Origin: Flavimaribacter sp039888615
GTDB taxonomy: Bacteria; Pseudomonadota; Alphaproteobacteria; Rhizobiales; Rhizobiaceae
Direction: 5' to 3' (one strand)
Length of the DNA stretch: 59,220 bases
Assembly (NCBI GenBank): GCA_039888615.1
Contig: JBDQQS010000025.1
A model generated the notes under the pieces. It had not been told where the DNA came from and did not search any database. It was given only the letters and a program-made list of their open reading frames with translations. The translations under genes were made by a program, and so were the position numbers. How positions within the stretch are numbered: the stretch's first letter is position 1; each line of letters opens with the position of its first letter. This document shows, piece after piece, positions 34,301-42,763 of the stretch.

Positions 34301-36900
34301 CTTCCGCGCGCATCGTCATGCATACGCGCAACGGCACCATTCTCGATCAGATCGAGCGGGCGGAACTGACGGCGGTCCGGGACGAGGTGTGGCCGGAGGC
34401 CGTAAGGCGCGCCGCGTCCGACGTCGCTGTCAAGGGTGATGATACAGCGGTCACGCCTCCGAACGTCGAATTCTGGAACGGCTACGGCGGCTTCGACGAT
34501 GGCGGTCGCGACTATGTCGTGCAACTCACCGGCGATCGCGTGACGCCGCATCCGTGGATCAATGTCATCGCCAATCCGTCGTTCGGCTTCCACAGCTCGG
34601 CCGAGGGCGCTTCCTTTACCTGGAGCAGAAACAGCCGCGATTTCCAGCTGACGCCCTGGTCCAACGATCCGGTGACGAACCGGCCGGGCGAGGCCCTCTA
34701 TGTGCACGATCTTGACACGCATGAAGCCTTTTCGCCGCTCGCCTGCGTATTGCGTGATCCGGCGACCGCGTATCGCGCGCGCCATTCGCGCGGCGTGTCG
34801 CAGTTCGAAGCGACGCGGGGAGACATTACGGCGGAACTGACGCAGCTCGTCGATGCGGTAGCGCCGGTCAAGGCGCAACGCCTTAAGCTCGGGAACTCGG
34901 GCGACCGCAAGAGACGATTCAGAATTTACGCCTACTGCGAATGGCTGCTCGGCAACAATCGCAACAAGGCCGCAGCCTTCGTCATCCCGGGTTTCAATCG
35001 GGAAAATCGCGTCCTGACCGCCCGAAACCCCTACCATGTCGACTATGGCGATCGCGTCGCCTTCATGGCCAGCGATGCGCGCTGGCAATCGGTGACGGCC
35101 GATCGCACGGAATTTCTCGGCCGGGGCGGGGCGACCACGGCGCCGCTTTCGGTGCTTCGCGGCAACGACCTGACCGGAACAATCGAGGCGGGGCGCGATC
35201 CGTGCGCGGCGATCGCCTGCGATCTGGAAGTTCGACCCGGCGAAACCGTGGAAGTCCTGTTCGTGACCGGCGACGCCGGTTCGGATGAGGAAGCCGTATC
35301 CCTGGCGCGCGAACACCTTGATCGGGATTTCGATGAGCGGCTTGCCGACAACCGCCGGCGATGGGAGGATTTCGGAGAAACGCTGCAGGTCTCGTCTCCG
35401 GACCCGGCCTTCGACGCGATGGTCAATGTCTGGTTGCCCTACCAGAGCCTCGCTTGCCGAATCACCGCGCGGTCCGCCTTCTATCAGGCCAGCGGCGCCT
35501 TCGGCTTCCGCGACCAGCTCCAGGACACGCTTGCGTTGCTGCTGCAGGATCCGCAACTGGCGCGCACGCAAATCATCAATGCGGCGGGGCGGCAGTTCAG
35601 GGAAGGCGATGTGCAGCACTGGTGGCTGCCGGGCAACGGCGCAGGCGTGCGAACAATGATCTCCGACGATGTCGTCTGGCTCGCCTATGGGACGCGGCAT
35701 TACATCAACGTCACCGGTGACGCCGGGATTCTCGACGAAAAGATCCCTTTCCTAGAAGGCGCGAAGCTGGAAGAGGGCGAACACGACCGGTTTTTCGAGC
35801 CGGATGCCTCGGACGAAAAGGCAAGTCTCTACGAGCACTGCGCGCGCGCACTCGATCTCGCGGTGAGCCGGACCGGCGAGAACGGCGTTCCGCTGATTCT
35901 CGGAGGCGACTGGAACGATGGTATGAACCGGGTCGGCGAGAAAGGGCGCGGCGAAAGCGTCTGGCTCGGCTGGTTCCTGCTCAAAGCGTTGCGGGACTTT
36001 GCCCCGATTGCCGAAAGCCGCGACGACGGCGCGCGCGCGCGCGACTGGCTTGCCCATGCGGATCGTCTTCAGGCGGCGCTGAACGACAGGGGATGGGATG
36101 GCGAATGGTACAGGCGCGGCAGTTTCGACGACGGAACGCCGCTCGGATCCCGCCATTCCGACGAATGCCGCATCGATTCCATAGCCCAGTCCTGGGCGGT
36201 CCTGTCCGGCGGCGGCGATAGTGACAAGATGGAAACCGCCATCGACTGCGTGATGGACATGCTCTTTGATGACAAAGATCAAATCATCAAGCTGTTCACG
36301 CCGCCATTCGAACATACCAAAAATGATCCGGGCTACATCAAGAACTATCCGCCCGGCGTTCGCGAAAATGGCGGGCAATACACCCACGCCGCCATCTGGA
36401 TGGTCATGGCGCTCGCGCAGATGGGGCGAGCCAATGACGCCTGGCGCGCGTTTTCGATGCTCAATCCGGTCAATCACGCGCGCGACGAGGAAGCCGCCGA
36501 TCGGTACAGAGTCGAACCCTATGTGGTTGCGGCCGATGTCTACTCGGGGGCGGAAAAAGGCGGTCGAGGCGGCTGGACCTGGTACACCGGGTCAGCCGGT
36601 TGGTTGTATCGCGCGGCCGTAGAGGCGATTCTCGGGATTCGCCGGGAAGGCGACCGTCTGCACATCGATCCGCGCCTGCCGTCGCACTGGGAGCATTGTT
36701 CCGTAACGCTCAAGATCGGCGAAGCGCGTTACAACATCGCGATGCATCACGGCGACAAGGCTGGCCTGATTTTCAACGGAACCGACACAGTGGGGCCCAT
36801 ACCCCTGACGGACGGACTGCATGAAGTCCGGATATCCGTGCCGCGTGCATCGAAAACCAGCAGGCTATCACGGCAACCGCAGCTGAAACTGGTGCAATAA
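28372..36900 (+). CDS. ndvB: cyclic beta-1,2-glucan synthase NdvB/ChvB
   Basis: A 2842-residue inner-membrane protein, the size of Sinorhizobium NdvB. It builds periplasmic cyclic beta-1,2-glucan from UDP-glucose, needed for osmoadaptation and host interaction. Domain order: N-terminal region; membrane segments at about 398-455; GT84 glycosyltransferase with TVDADTRMTRD (about 611-621) and the QxxRW-like RHHRWARGDWQLL (about 760-772); further membrane segments at about 800-845 and 925-970; a GH189/glycoamylase-like transglycosylase region with TSPTNIGLYFLSVVSARDFG (about 1025) and HHHGMSIVAVANVV (about 1470); and a C-terminal GH94 phosphorylase-like domain with GGDWNDGMNRVG (about 2512) that controls ring size. 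The frame is intact. No strong ribosome site is visible at the chosen ATG. Confidence 0.97.
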   Translation: MNAHTDTRSASGRIPLIRGVEEPIRSPLVHSGDLRDYGEALAAGNMFPAEPIPEFDVHGQISVIARNIGDVVATHNAANQQGETITPAANWLLDNSHIVEEAISEVRRDLPPRFYRQLPQMDGAGMSRVLAIAWHYVAQTDSAVSREGFGAIVDGFQDVEPLRIGELWALPSVLRFVLLENLRRLALRVERARVLRQLANNVADRLASIPDDDIDILQDYSEYALDRSFATQLLHRLRDGSHSFSQALGWLERRLEEGGSDAEQITLDEHAVLSGGNVTTGNIIRGLRLIDDTDWIGWFEQVSRIDRMLHERTDFGLLDAPSRNVYRKTIEKLAKRSGLSEFDVATKAIDFVQAGRETESSVEIGCALVGRMRVAFERSLGYKPPVADRLLRYIRAAGWPAMVVPVVLFTAIIVAVTAFILGYAGLSAAGIVLLCLLVALPASEAALGLFNTLVALFVEPKQLIAYEYKSGIPAHARTMVAMPVILATRDDVDDAVHNLEVHYLSNADGEIHFALLSDWPDSTIERSDRDDELLDYTRMLIAGLNARYPKSQHVRFYLLHRHRLKNPSEDCWMGWERKRGKLHELNALLKGGVETTFFPPHDPLPDDVKYVMTVDADTRMTRDAVHRLVGKLEHPLNQPVIDHASGRVISGYGILQPRVTPSLTTGDEASFFQRIFSDGRGIDPYVFTVSDVYQDLFREGSFTGKGLYHIDAFEVALRRKIPENTVLSHDLLEGAYARAALVSDIELIEDYPTRYLVDASRHHRWARGDWQLLHRIFSPRSKLPGLSRWKMLDNLRRSLMPITWIAASVAGWSLLPFAPAAVWQLFLIVTVFFSLTLGVIDAFMPRTMEMTPRSYLASFGRSFAMGTAQVAMRLALMAHMAWSMGDAIVRTLHRVFVTRKHLLEWRTASQVARAGTRSLSAHYRSMWGALAVGAAGLAIPIAFGSSGAAIAAVFALIWFASPSIAWLISRSAESDDRLILRPEDGEALRNIARRTWLYFETFVNEQHNFLPPDNFQETPAPVVAPRTSPTNIGLYFLSVVSARDFGWISLTETIERLEQTLTSLEKLERYRGHIYNWYDIETLQPLQPHYISAVDSGNLAGHLLAVASACRHWADAPAAHAQGDFRGILDVLSILEDQHAALPDERRSLRPLRQRMRERLEGMRRSVRTMINEPETATFRTIDLTVIAVDIKNLAGGLNEEIRNADSETIVLWANKLENACRSHLADAHLEGSGAASLRSRLLGIGDRARNLAFGMDFSFLLNRERKLLSIGFRVAEQQLDESCYDLLASEARLASLFAIAKGDVPTEHWLRLGRSVTEIGFSAALLSWSGSMFEYLMPPLVMKEPLGGILDQSSHLIIRKQIAYGRSKRIPWGVSEAAYNARDTQMTYQYTNFGVPGLGLKRGLGQETVIAPYASLLAAQFRPAEAVENLKRLEKLGACGRYGFHDAVDFTPGRVPEGHDCAVVRNFMAHHHGMSIVAVANVVFEGRMRDRFHDDPVIEAAELLLQEKAPRIIPPAPIRSEASEQVKPAVVDDRPDSRLIENPLNASRAVNLMSNGHYHVMVTAAGTGYSRADEISVTRWSADPTEDKSGTFIFLRDAETGAWWSATAEPKRIEGEKASAFFCEDKATFFKTVGDFRSETECIVLGEGNGEVRRITLINDGQEERHMELTSFAEVALAFEAADSAHPAFSKMFVKTEIDGQDKVIFATRRKRSDGDPSIALAHFMTCGAGVARDLEAETDRRSFIGRGRSIDTAAAFDPGATLSGNAGHVMDPVMALRCKVRVPARKKVSLSFWSVVAANRGDIEDEIRRFRYSDIFQRQAMLAWTRSQVQVRHVGLSLSEAAGVQKLARYLLYPDPVLRAQPETIAERLGPQSTLWPLSISGDFPIFALRIGDEADIEIVASALRMQEYLRAHGLFADLVIVNEQASSYVQDLQNAIELLCDNARARGRELGPRQHIFTVRRDLADADSYGTLIASARIVMHTRNGTILDQIERAELTAVRDEVWPEAVRRAASDVAVKGDDTAVTPPNVEFWNGYGGFDDGGRDYVVQLTGDRVTPHPWINVIANPSFGFHSSAEGASFTWSRNSRDFQLTPWSNDPVTNRPGEALYVHDLDTHEAFSPLACVLRDPATAYRARHSRGVSQFEATRGDITAELTQLVDAVAPVKAQRLKLGNSGDRKRRFRIYAYCEWLLGNNRNKAAAFVIPGFNRENRVLTARNPYHVDYGDRVAFMASDARWQSVTADRTEFLGRGGATTAPLSVLRGNDLTGTIEAGRDPCAAIACDLEVRPGETVEVLFVTGDAGSDEEAVSLAREHLDRDFDERLADNRRRWEDFGETLQVSSPDPAFDAMVNVWLPYQSLACRITARSAFYQASGAFGFRDQLQDTLALLLQDPQLARTQIINAAGRQFREGDVQHWWLPGNGAGVRTMISDDVVWLAYGTRHYINVTGDAGILDEKIPFLEGAKLEEGEHDRFFEPDASDEKASLYEHCARALDLAVSRTGENGVPLILGGDWNDGMNRVGEKGRGESVWLGWFLLKALRDFAPIAESRDDGARARDWLAHADRLQAALNDRGWDGEWYRRGSFDDGTPLGSRHSDECRIDSIAQSWAVLSGGGDSDKMETAIDCVMDMLFDDKDQIIKLFTPPFEHTKNDPGYIKNYPPGVRENGGQYTHAAIWMVMALAQMGRANDAWRAFSMLNPVNHARDEEAADRYRVEPYVVAADVYSGAEKGGRGGWTWYTGSAGWLYRAAVEAILGIRREGDRLHIDPRLPSHWEHCSVTLKIGEARYNIAMHHGDKAGLIFNGTDTVGPIPLTDGLHEVRISVPRASKTSRLSRQPQLKLVQ

Positions 36901-37047
36901 TAATACTTTACGCGCGTGCCCGCGTTCACGCTGAATTACTGCGTTGCGAAATAATTGTAGCTGCATTGAGGCAACTCATCCGCAATTTGCCCGTTTTTAC
37001 CCCGTGCACTGTTTTCCGGGGGCAAGGCGACCCCCTTGGCTAGAATC

Positions 37048-37052
37048 AGGAG
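37048..37052 (+). promoter_or_regulatory. ribosome binding site fixing a TTG start for ndvA
   Basis: AGGAG lies 5 bp before TTG at 37058. Translation from there gives a 588-residue protein starting SLFAIYLRSMAALF, which matches the start of known NdvA/ChvA proteins. The in-frame ATG at 36944 has no such support. Confidence 0.7.
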
Positions 37053-37057
37053 TCTCC

Positions 37058-38824
37058 TTGTCTCTATTCGCGATTTATCTGCGTTCGATGGCTGCGCTTT
37101 TTACCGAGCGGTGGAAGGTGGCGGGCATATGTTTTTCCAACTGCGCCCTGGCCGTCATCCTGATTGCTGAACCCATCCTGTTCGGCAACATCATTGAAGC
37201 AATATCGGAAAAGGAAAATTTGTTCCTCCGCATGGCGGGCTGGGCCGCGCTCGGCGGCGCAAGCATCGTCGCGGTGGTCGTGGTGTCGCGCGAGGCCGAC
37301 CGGCTTGCGCACAAGCGCCGGGTTGAAGTTCTCACCGATTCCTTTGAGTCAATCATGACCATGTCGCTCGCCTGGCATCATCGCCACGGCACGTCGCATG
37401 TGCTGCACACCTTGCTTCGGGCGTCCGAAACACTGTTTTCCCTTTGGCTCGAATTCATGCGTCAGCATCTGGCGACCGCCGTCACGTTGGTGCTGCTCGT
37501 GCCGACTGCGATCGGAATGGACTGGCGCATGGCGATTGTCCTTTTCGGTCTTGGGGCCTCCTATATCCTGATCAACCATATCGTCATGAAAAACACCAAG
37601 GCCGGCCAGGCAAGGGTCGAGGGCCACCATCACCAGGTGTTTTCCCATGTCAGCGACTCCATTTCCAATATCTCCGTCCTGCAGGCCTATGGCCGGGTGA
37701 CGCAGGAGGCCGAGGCGCTTCGCCGTTACACGGGCGACCTGATCGACGCGCAGTATCCCGTGCTCAACTGGTGGGCGCTGGCAAGCGCGTTGCAGAAACT
37801 CTCAGCGACGATCTCGATGATGATCGTGCTTCTGATCGGCTCTGTTCTCGTTCAAAGCGGCGAATTGCGGATCGGGGATATCGTCGCCTTCACAGGCTTT
37901 GCGACACTGCTGATCGGCCGGCTCGACCAGATCACCGCCTTCGTCAACCAGGTGTTCGAGTCCCGCGCCAGGCTTGAGCCGTTTTTCCTGATGCAGGACG
38001 CCGTGGACGAACGCCACGATTCCGCCAGCCATGAGGTCGAAACGCTCAAGGGCCACATCTCCTTCGAAGATGTTTCATTCAAGTTTCCGGATAGCCGGGA
38101 CGGCGTGCGCGACGTCAGTTTCGAAGTCCCGGCGGGCCGGACGGTGGCGATCGTGGGGCCAACCGGCGCGGGCAAGACCACGCTCATCAATCTATTGCAG
38201 CGTGTTTTTGATCCTGACAAGGGTTCTATCCGCGTCGACGGCATCGATACGCGCACGATCACCAGACGGTCGCTTCGCGCGCAGATCGCCACCGTTTTTC
38301 AGGACGCCGGCCTTCTGAACCGGTCGATCGAGCAGAACATCCGTCTCGGACGCAGCGACGCCGGCTACGCCGAAATCCACGAAGCCGCCACTGCTGCAGC
38401 CGCGCAGGATTTCATTCTCGCCAAGCGGGACGGTTACGACACGGTGGTCGGCGAGCGCGGCGCGCAGCTCTCGGGCGGCGAGCGCCAGCGCATCGCCATC
38501 GCACGCGCAGTACTGAAGGACGCGCCCATACTGGTGCTCGATGAGGCGACCAGCGCGCTCGACGTGGAAACCGAGCGGGAGGTGAAGGACGCCATCGACA
38601 GGTTGCGGGCGAACCGCACCACGTTCATCATCGCGCACAGGCTTTCGACCGTTTGCGACGCGGATCTCGTAATCTTCATGGACAATGGTCAGATCATCGA
38701 AACCGGGTCGTTTGAGGAACTCGCCGCGCGCAACGATGGCCGGTTCGCTGCTCTTCTGCGGGCCGGGGGCCTTCTCGACAAGGATCGCCTTCACGCAGTC
38801 TCTCCACAGGCGCAGGCTGCCTGA
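37058..38824 (+). CDS. ndvA: beta-(1,2)-glucan export ABC transporter NdvA/ChvA (membrane-ATPase fusion)
   Basis: A 588-residue half-transporter (TTG start), the length of Agrobacterium ChvA. Residues about 20-310 form the six-helix exporter membrane domain. The ATPase domain has Walker A VGPTGAGKTTLINLL (about 364-378), signature AQLSGGERQRIAIARAVL (about 468) and Walker B PILVLDEATSALD (about 488). It exports the glucan made by NdvB to the periplasm as a homodimer. It lies 157 bp after ndvB in the same direction, and the next gene starts on its stop codon, so the three genes form one functional unit. Confidence 0.95.
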   Translation: MSLFAIYLRSMAALFTERWKVAGICFSNCALAVILIAEPILFGNIIEAISEKENLFLRMAGWAALGGASIVAVVVVSREADRLAHKRRVEVLTDSFESIMTMSLAWHHRHGTSHVLHTLLRASETLFSLWLEFMRQHLATAVTLVLLVPTAIGMDWRMAIVLFGLGASYILINHIVMKNTKAGQARVEGHHHQVFSHVSDSISNISVLQAYGRVTQEAEALRRYTGDLIDAQYPVLNWWALASALQKLSATISMMIVLLIGSVLVQSGELRIGDIVAFTGFATLLIGRLDQITAFVNQVFESRARLEPFFLMQDAVDERHDSASHEVETLKGHISFEDVSFKFPDSRDGVRDVSFEVPAGRTVAIVGPTGAGKTTLINLLQRVFDPDKGSIRVDGIDTRTITRRSLRAQIATVFQDAGLLNRSIEQNIRLGRSDAGYAEIHEAATAAAAQDFILAKRDGYDTVVGERGAQLSGGERQRIAIARAVLKDAPILVLDEATSALDVETEREVKDAIDRLRANRTTFIIAHRLSTVCDADLVIFMDNGQIIETGSFEELAARNDGRFAALLRAGGLLDKDRLHAVSPQAQAA

Positions 38825-40032
38825 TGACGGACGCAGCCGGTAGTCCGCATTCGGGACGCGACGGCGTTCCGGCTTCGCGCGATACAGCAAACCGGAACAC
38901 GTCCATCGACGTCATTCGCGCGCTGTGCCTGATCATGATTTTCGTCAATCACGTTCCTGGCAATCCGCTGGAACGGCTGACGACAAAGAATTTCGGTTTT
39001 TCGGATGCGGCGGAAATCTTCGTGCTGCTGTCCGGCGTCTCGGCCGCCTACGCCTACGGCGCGAAATATCGCCAAGGGGCCCGTCTGGTCACGACGCTGA
39101 AGATCTGGCGGCGATCGGGCGTGCTGTATGTGGCTCATCTCGCAACGACGGTAGCAACGCTCGGCATCTTTTCGTTTCTGGTGATCGTTTATGCAAAACC
39201 CGAGCTTCTCGAGGCTATCAACATCGGGCCGGTCATGACCGAGCCGGCCAAGGCGCTTGTCGGGCTGGTGACGCTCGGCCATCAGCTCGGCTACAACAAT
39301 ATCCTGCCGGTCTACGCCATCATTCTTCTCCTGCTCCCGTTGTTCCTTGCGATCGGGGAGCGCAGCCTGACAATAATGGTGGCGCTTTCAGGGGCAATCT
39401 GGTTGGTGAGCGGATACCTGCAAATTGGCCTGCCGAATTATCCGAATGACGGCGTATGGTTCCTCAATCCGCTGTCGTGGCAATTCCTGTTCGTTATCGG
39501 GATTGCTGCGGCTCTGCATCTGCGTCGCGCTGGAGCACTGCCGGCGCGTCGGGACTTGGTTCTCGCCAGCATTGCCTATCTCGTTCTTTCCTTCGCCTGG
39601 GTCCGCATACCGCTCTGGGGCGTCGATGCGTCTTTCGGACTTCCCGCCGTTCTGACGGGCTTCGACAAGACATTTCTCTCCCTGCCGCGGCTGATACACG
39701 TACTCGCCGCCGGTTACTTGATCGCGATGATTCCGCAACTGGGCCAGATCTTCCGATTGTCCGTCAGGCATCCGCTTTCGGTTCTGGGGAGACATGCGCT
39801 GCCGGTGTTTCTGCTTGGAACCTTGTTATCGATGGCCGCCCAGGCCTGGCGGATCGCACACGGATCCACCAACCTGTCCGACATCGCCATGGTGAGCGGA
39901 GGAACAATGCTGCTCTTCGCATTGGCATGGTTTCTCGAATGGCACAGGGAGCTTTCCGGGAGCCGGCCTGCAGCCAGGAGTGGACAAACTCCCGATCTCG
40001 TCCTATCCACCCTTGTTGCGCGCGGCGATTGA
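38824..40032 (+). CDS. opgC: OpgC-type membrane acyltransferase (glucan succinyltransferase)
   Basis: A 402-residue integral membrane protein with about ten hydrophobic helices and the OpgC opening STSIDVIRALCLIMIFVNHV with PGNPLERLT and FSDAAEIFVLLSGVSAAYAY. OpgC proteins transfer succinyl groups to osmoregulated periplasmic glucans. The ATG overlaps the ndvA stop by one base (TGATG), so translation is coupled to the glucan exporter. This placement makes anionic modification of the cyclic glucan its most likely job. The C-terminal tail (GSRPAARSGQTP) is cytoplasmic-looking and unstructured. Confidence 0.88.
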   Translation: MTDAAGSPHSGRDGVPASRDTANRNTSIDVIRALCLIMIFVNHVPGNPLERLTTKNFGFSDAAEIFVLLSGVSAAYAYGAKYRQGARLVTTLKIWRRSGVLYVAHLATTVATLGIFSFLVIVYAKPELLEAINIGPVMTEPAKALVGLVTLGHQLGYNNILPVYAIILLLLPLFLAIGERSLTIMVALSGAIWLVSGYLQIGLPNYPNDGVWFLNPLSWQFLFVIGIAAALHLRRAGALPARRDLVLASIAYLVLSFAWVRIPLWGVDASFGLPAVLTGFDKTFLSLPRLIHVLAAGYLIAMIPQLGQIFRLSVRHPLSVLGRHALPVFLLGTLLSMAAQAWRIAHGSTNLSDIAMVSGGTMLLFALAWFLEWHRELSGSRPAARSGQTPDLVLSTLVARGD

Positions 40033-40080
40033 ACAACTGTAACGATGTCCGCGCGGTCGATCGACAGCAACGGGGACGCC

Positions 40081-40911
40081 ATGACGATTTTCCACCCGAC
40101 GGATTTCTCCGCATCCAGCCATGTCGCCTTCAGACATGCTCTCAGACTCGCTTTCGGGCTCGGGACCGGGCTCACCATCATGCATGTCGGCGACGGGCGG
40201 ACGAGCCGCGAGGACTGGTCGCGCTTTCCGCATATCCGGGAAACGCTCGCCAGATGGAAACTGGTTGATCCCGACATCACCCAAGCTGAACTCGAACCGA
40301 AAACGGGCTTGCGTATCTCGAAAATCGAAGCCACTGGCCGCAATCCGGTCGAGGTGATGTCGCACTATCTCGATGAGAGTGACGTTTCGATGGTCGTAAT
40401 GGCCACCCACGGTCGCAGCGGCATGGCGGCGATGCAGAATCCTTCGGTCGCGCAGGCGCTGGCGCGACGCATCCACCGGCCGTTTCTTTTTGTGCGCGAA
40501 GGAGTGCCGGGGTTCGTTATGGCGGACGGGTCGCTGCGGTTCGACCATGTGCTGCTGCCGGTCGACAGCGAGCCTGATCCGCAACTGGCCGTCGATCAGG
40601 TGACGTGGCTGGAGCGCGAACTGGCGGCTTCTGTGGGCGTTGTTCAGGCTCTGCATGTCGGCGACGGGCCGCTCGGCTTTCCGCTCGCGCCGCCCGACCT
40701 GGCCAATGGCGCGTTACAATCGCTGTCGCGTTCGGGCCGTCCGGAAGAGGTCATTCCCGACATCGCCGACGAAAACGCGGCGGATCTGATCGTCATGGTC
40801 TATTCAGGCCCGGCGTCGCTTTCAGAGCGTTGGCTGGGTTCAACCACCGAACAGGTGGTTCGCGCTGCGACCTGTCCGGTTCTCGCGTTGCCGGCGCCGC
40901 GGTATGAATAG
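40081..40911 (+). CDS. universal stress protein (UspA family)
   Basis: A 276-residue protein from ATG 40081 (288 from 40045). MTIFHPTDFSASSHVAFRHA is the standard UspA first strand and helix, VVMATHGRSG is the nucleotide-binding G-2x-G-type loop start, and the last residues VRAATCPVLALPAPR are the usual closing strand. The central part (FDHVLLPVDSEPDPQLAVDQ) begins a second Usp module, so two tandem domains are fused. The family binds ATP or acts in stress survival, generally in the cytoplasm. It is 48 bp after opgC in the same direction and may be transcribed with the glucan genes. Confidence 0.87.
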   Translation: MTIFHPTDFSASSHVAFRHALRLAFGLGTGLTIMHVGDGRTSREDWSRFPHIRETLARWKLVDPDITQAELEPKTGLRISKIEATGRNPVEVMSHYLDESDVSMVVMATHGRSGMAAMQNPSVAQALARRIHRPFLFVREGVPGFVMADGSLRFDHVLLPVDSEPDPQLAVDQVTWLERELAASVGVVQALHVGDGPLGFPLAPPDLANGALQSLSRSGRPEEVIPDIADENAADLIVMVYSGPASLSERWLGSTTEQVVRAATCPVLALPAPRYE

Positions 40912-41017
40912 GGCGTGACGTTCCTCACAGAGTGATTATCCTAATGTGCTAACCTTTTGCCATACTGGAGGACAGTGCGCTTAGGCCGTATTCTTCTTTC
41001 AACGACAGGGGCAGGCA

Positions 41018-42682
41018 ATGGACGACTACTACGATCTGGGCGGACATCATTTCCCGGTTACGACTGCTTCCGAAGAGGCGCAGTTGTGGTTTGACCGGGG
41101 ACTTATCTGGACCTACGGCTACAACCACGAGGAAGCCGTCGCCTGTTTTACAAAGGCGATCGAGGCTGATCCCGCCTGCGCCATGGCGCATTGGGGCGTC
41201 GGCTATGCGGCGGGGCCGAATTACAACATGCCCTGGGAGCTGTTCGACGACGCAGGACGGGCGGCGGCGCTTGCGACCGGATATCAGTCCGCGCAGGCCG
41301 CGCTCGCTATGGTCGATACGGTCAGCGACTGGGAAGCCGCAATGATCCGGGCCTTGCCGGCCCGCTATCCGCAGGTCGAACCCTTGGACGACATGAAGGC
41401 CTGGAACGACGATTTCGCCGACGCCATGCGCAGCGCCTTCGAGGCGCATCGCGACAAACTGGAGGTCCGCGCGGTCTTTGCGGAAGCGCTTTTGAACCGC
41501 ACGCCGTGGAAAATGTGGGATCTGAAGCTTGGCAAACCGGCCGAAGGCGCTTCAACGGAGGAGGCGCGGGCGGTTCTCGAGGAGGCGATGGACATGGATC
41601 CGGCGGCCATGACCCATCCCGGAATCCTTCATCTCTACGTCCACCTCATGGAGATGTCTCCATTCCCGGAAAAGGCCCTGAAAGCCGGCGACGCGCTGCG
41701 CACCCTTGTCCCGGATGGCGGCCATCTGATCCACATGCCGACACATATCGATGTGCTGTGCGGTCATTATCACGACGTCGTCCACTGGAACGAGGCGGCG
41801 GTCAGGGCCGATCTCAAATACTGGCGCGACAAGGGGCCCTTCAACATCTATTCCGGCTATCGGCTGCACAATTATCACTTCGTCATCTATGGCGCCTTGT
41901 TCCTGGGTCAATTTGAGCCGGCGATGCGCGCCATCAAGGAGGCGGCGGAGACTGTGCCGGAGGAGATGTTGCGCATGGAAAGTCCGCCGATGGCGGACTT
42001 TTTCGAGGCCTATCTCGGCTTCGAGCCGCATGTGCTCGTCCGCTTCGGCAAGTGGCGGGAAGCGATGGCGCTGGAATTGCCGCAAGATCCCGAACTTTAC
42101 TGCACGCTCGCCGCCAATGTGCATTATGCGCGCGGCGTCGCCAACGCGGCGCTTGGACATATCGAAGAGGCGGAAGCCGAAGAACAGGCGTTTCTGGCGG
42201 CAAAGGCCAGGGTTCCCGAGACGCGGTTGCTGCACAACAACCGCATCGTCGATCTTCTGGAGATCGCAACGGAAATGCTGCGCGGCGAGATCCTGTACCG
42301 CAAGGGCGATTATGACGAAGCCTTCGCGGCGCTGCGCCGGTCGGTCGCGATCGACGACAATCTGCCCTACGACGAGCCCTGGGGCTGGATGCAGCCGACG
42401 CGGCACGCGCTCGGCGCATTGCTGCTCGAACAGGGTCGCGTCGACGAGGCCGAAGCCGTCTTCCGGGAGGATCTCGGGTTAGGCGGTCAGTTGAGCCGAG
42501 CAACGGTGCATCCCGACAACGTCTGGAGCCTCAAGGGCTTGCATGACTGCCTGAAGGCGCGCGGCGAGACCGTGGAGATCGTGCAGGTGCGACAGCGGCT
42601 CGATCTTGCGGATGCGCGGGCGGACAAACGGGTCGCCGCGTCCTGCTTCTGCGCGCAGGCGGCGCTGCAGGCTGCCGAATAG
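41018..42682 (+). CDS. tetratricopeptide-repeat protein
   Basis: A 554-residue soluble protein. TPR-type helical pairs are seen near the start (WFDRGLIWTYGYNHEEAVAC, FTKAIEADPACAMAHWGVGY) and near the end (GEILYRKGDYDEAFAALRRS, LLEQGRVDEAEAVFREDLGL). The centre contains HPGILHLYVHLMEMSPFPEK and MPTHIDVLCGHYHDVV, rich in His. This arrangement recurs in a conserved but uncharacterised bacterial family. No signal peptide is evident. The gene stands alone between the stress protein gene and a minus-strand group. Its molecular role is unknown; a scaffold or metal-binding role would be guesswork. Confidence 0.8.
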   Translation: MDDYYDLGGHHFPVTTASEEAQLWFDRGLIWTYGYNHEEAVACFTKAIEADPACAMAHWGVGYAAGPNYNMPWELFDDAGRAAALATGYQSAQAALAMVDTVSDWEAAMIRALPARYPQVEPLDDMKAWNDDFADAMRSAFEAHRDKLEVRAVFAEALLNRTPWKMWDLKLGKPAEGASTEEARAVLEEAMDMDPAAMTHPGILHLYVHLMEMSPFPEKALKAGDALRTLVPDGGHLIHMPTHIDVLCGHYHDVVHWNEAAVRADLKYWRDKGPFNIYSGYRLHNYHFVIYGALFLGQFEPAMRAIKEAAETVPEEMLRMESPPMADFFEAYLGFEPHVLVRFGKWREAMALELPQDPELYCTLAANVHYARGVANAALGHIEEAEAEEQAFLAAKARVPETRLLHNNRIVDLLEIATEMLRGEILYRKGDYDEAFAALRRSVAIDDNLPYDEPWGWMQPTRHALGALLLEQGRVDEAEAVFREDLGLGGQLSRATVHPDNVWSLKGLHDCLKARGETVEIVQVRQRLDLADARADKRVAASCFCAQAALQAAE

Positions 42683-42693
42683 CGAGAGAGGTT

Positions 42694-42746
42694 GAATTGA
42701 AGTTTCGCGCGAATTTTGCAGCAATCTAGCAAAGGAACTTCAATTC
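42694..42746. repeat. 11-bp perfect inverted repeat in intergenic DNA
   Basis: GAATTGAAGTT (42694-42704) is exactly repeated in inverse as AACTTCAATTC (42736-42746), 31 bp apart. It lies 12 bp after the TPR gene stop and 17 bp before the stop of the convergent DUF1330 gene. It could form a stem for transcription termination or RNA protection. Confidence 0.55.
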
Positions 42747-42763
42747 CGTACAACACGTTCGCT

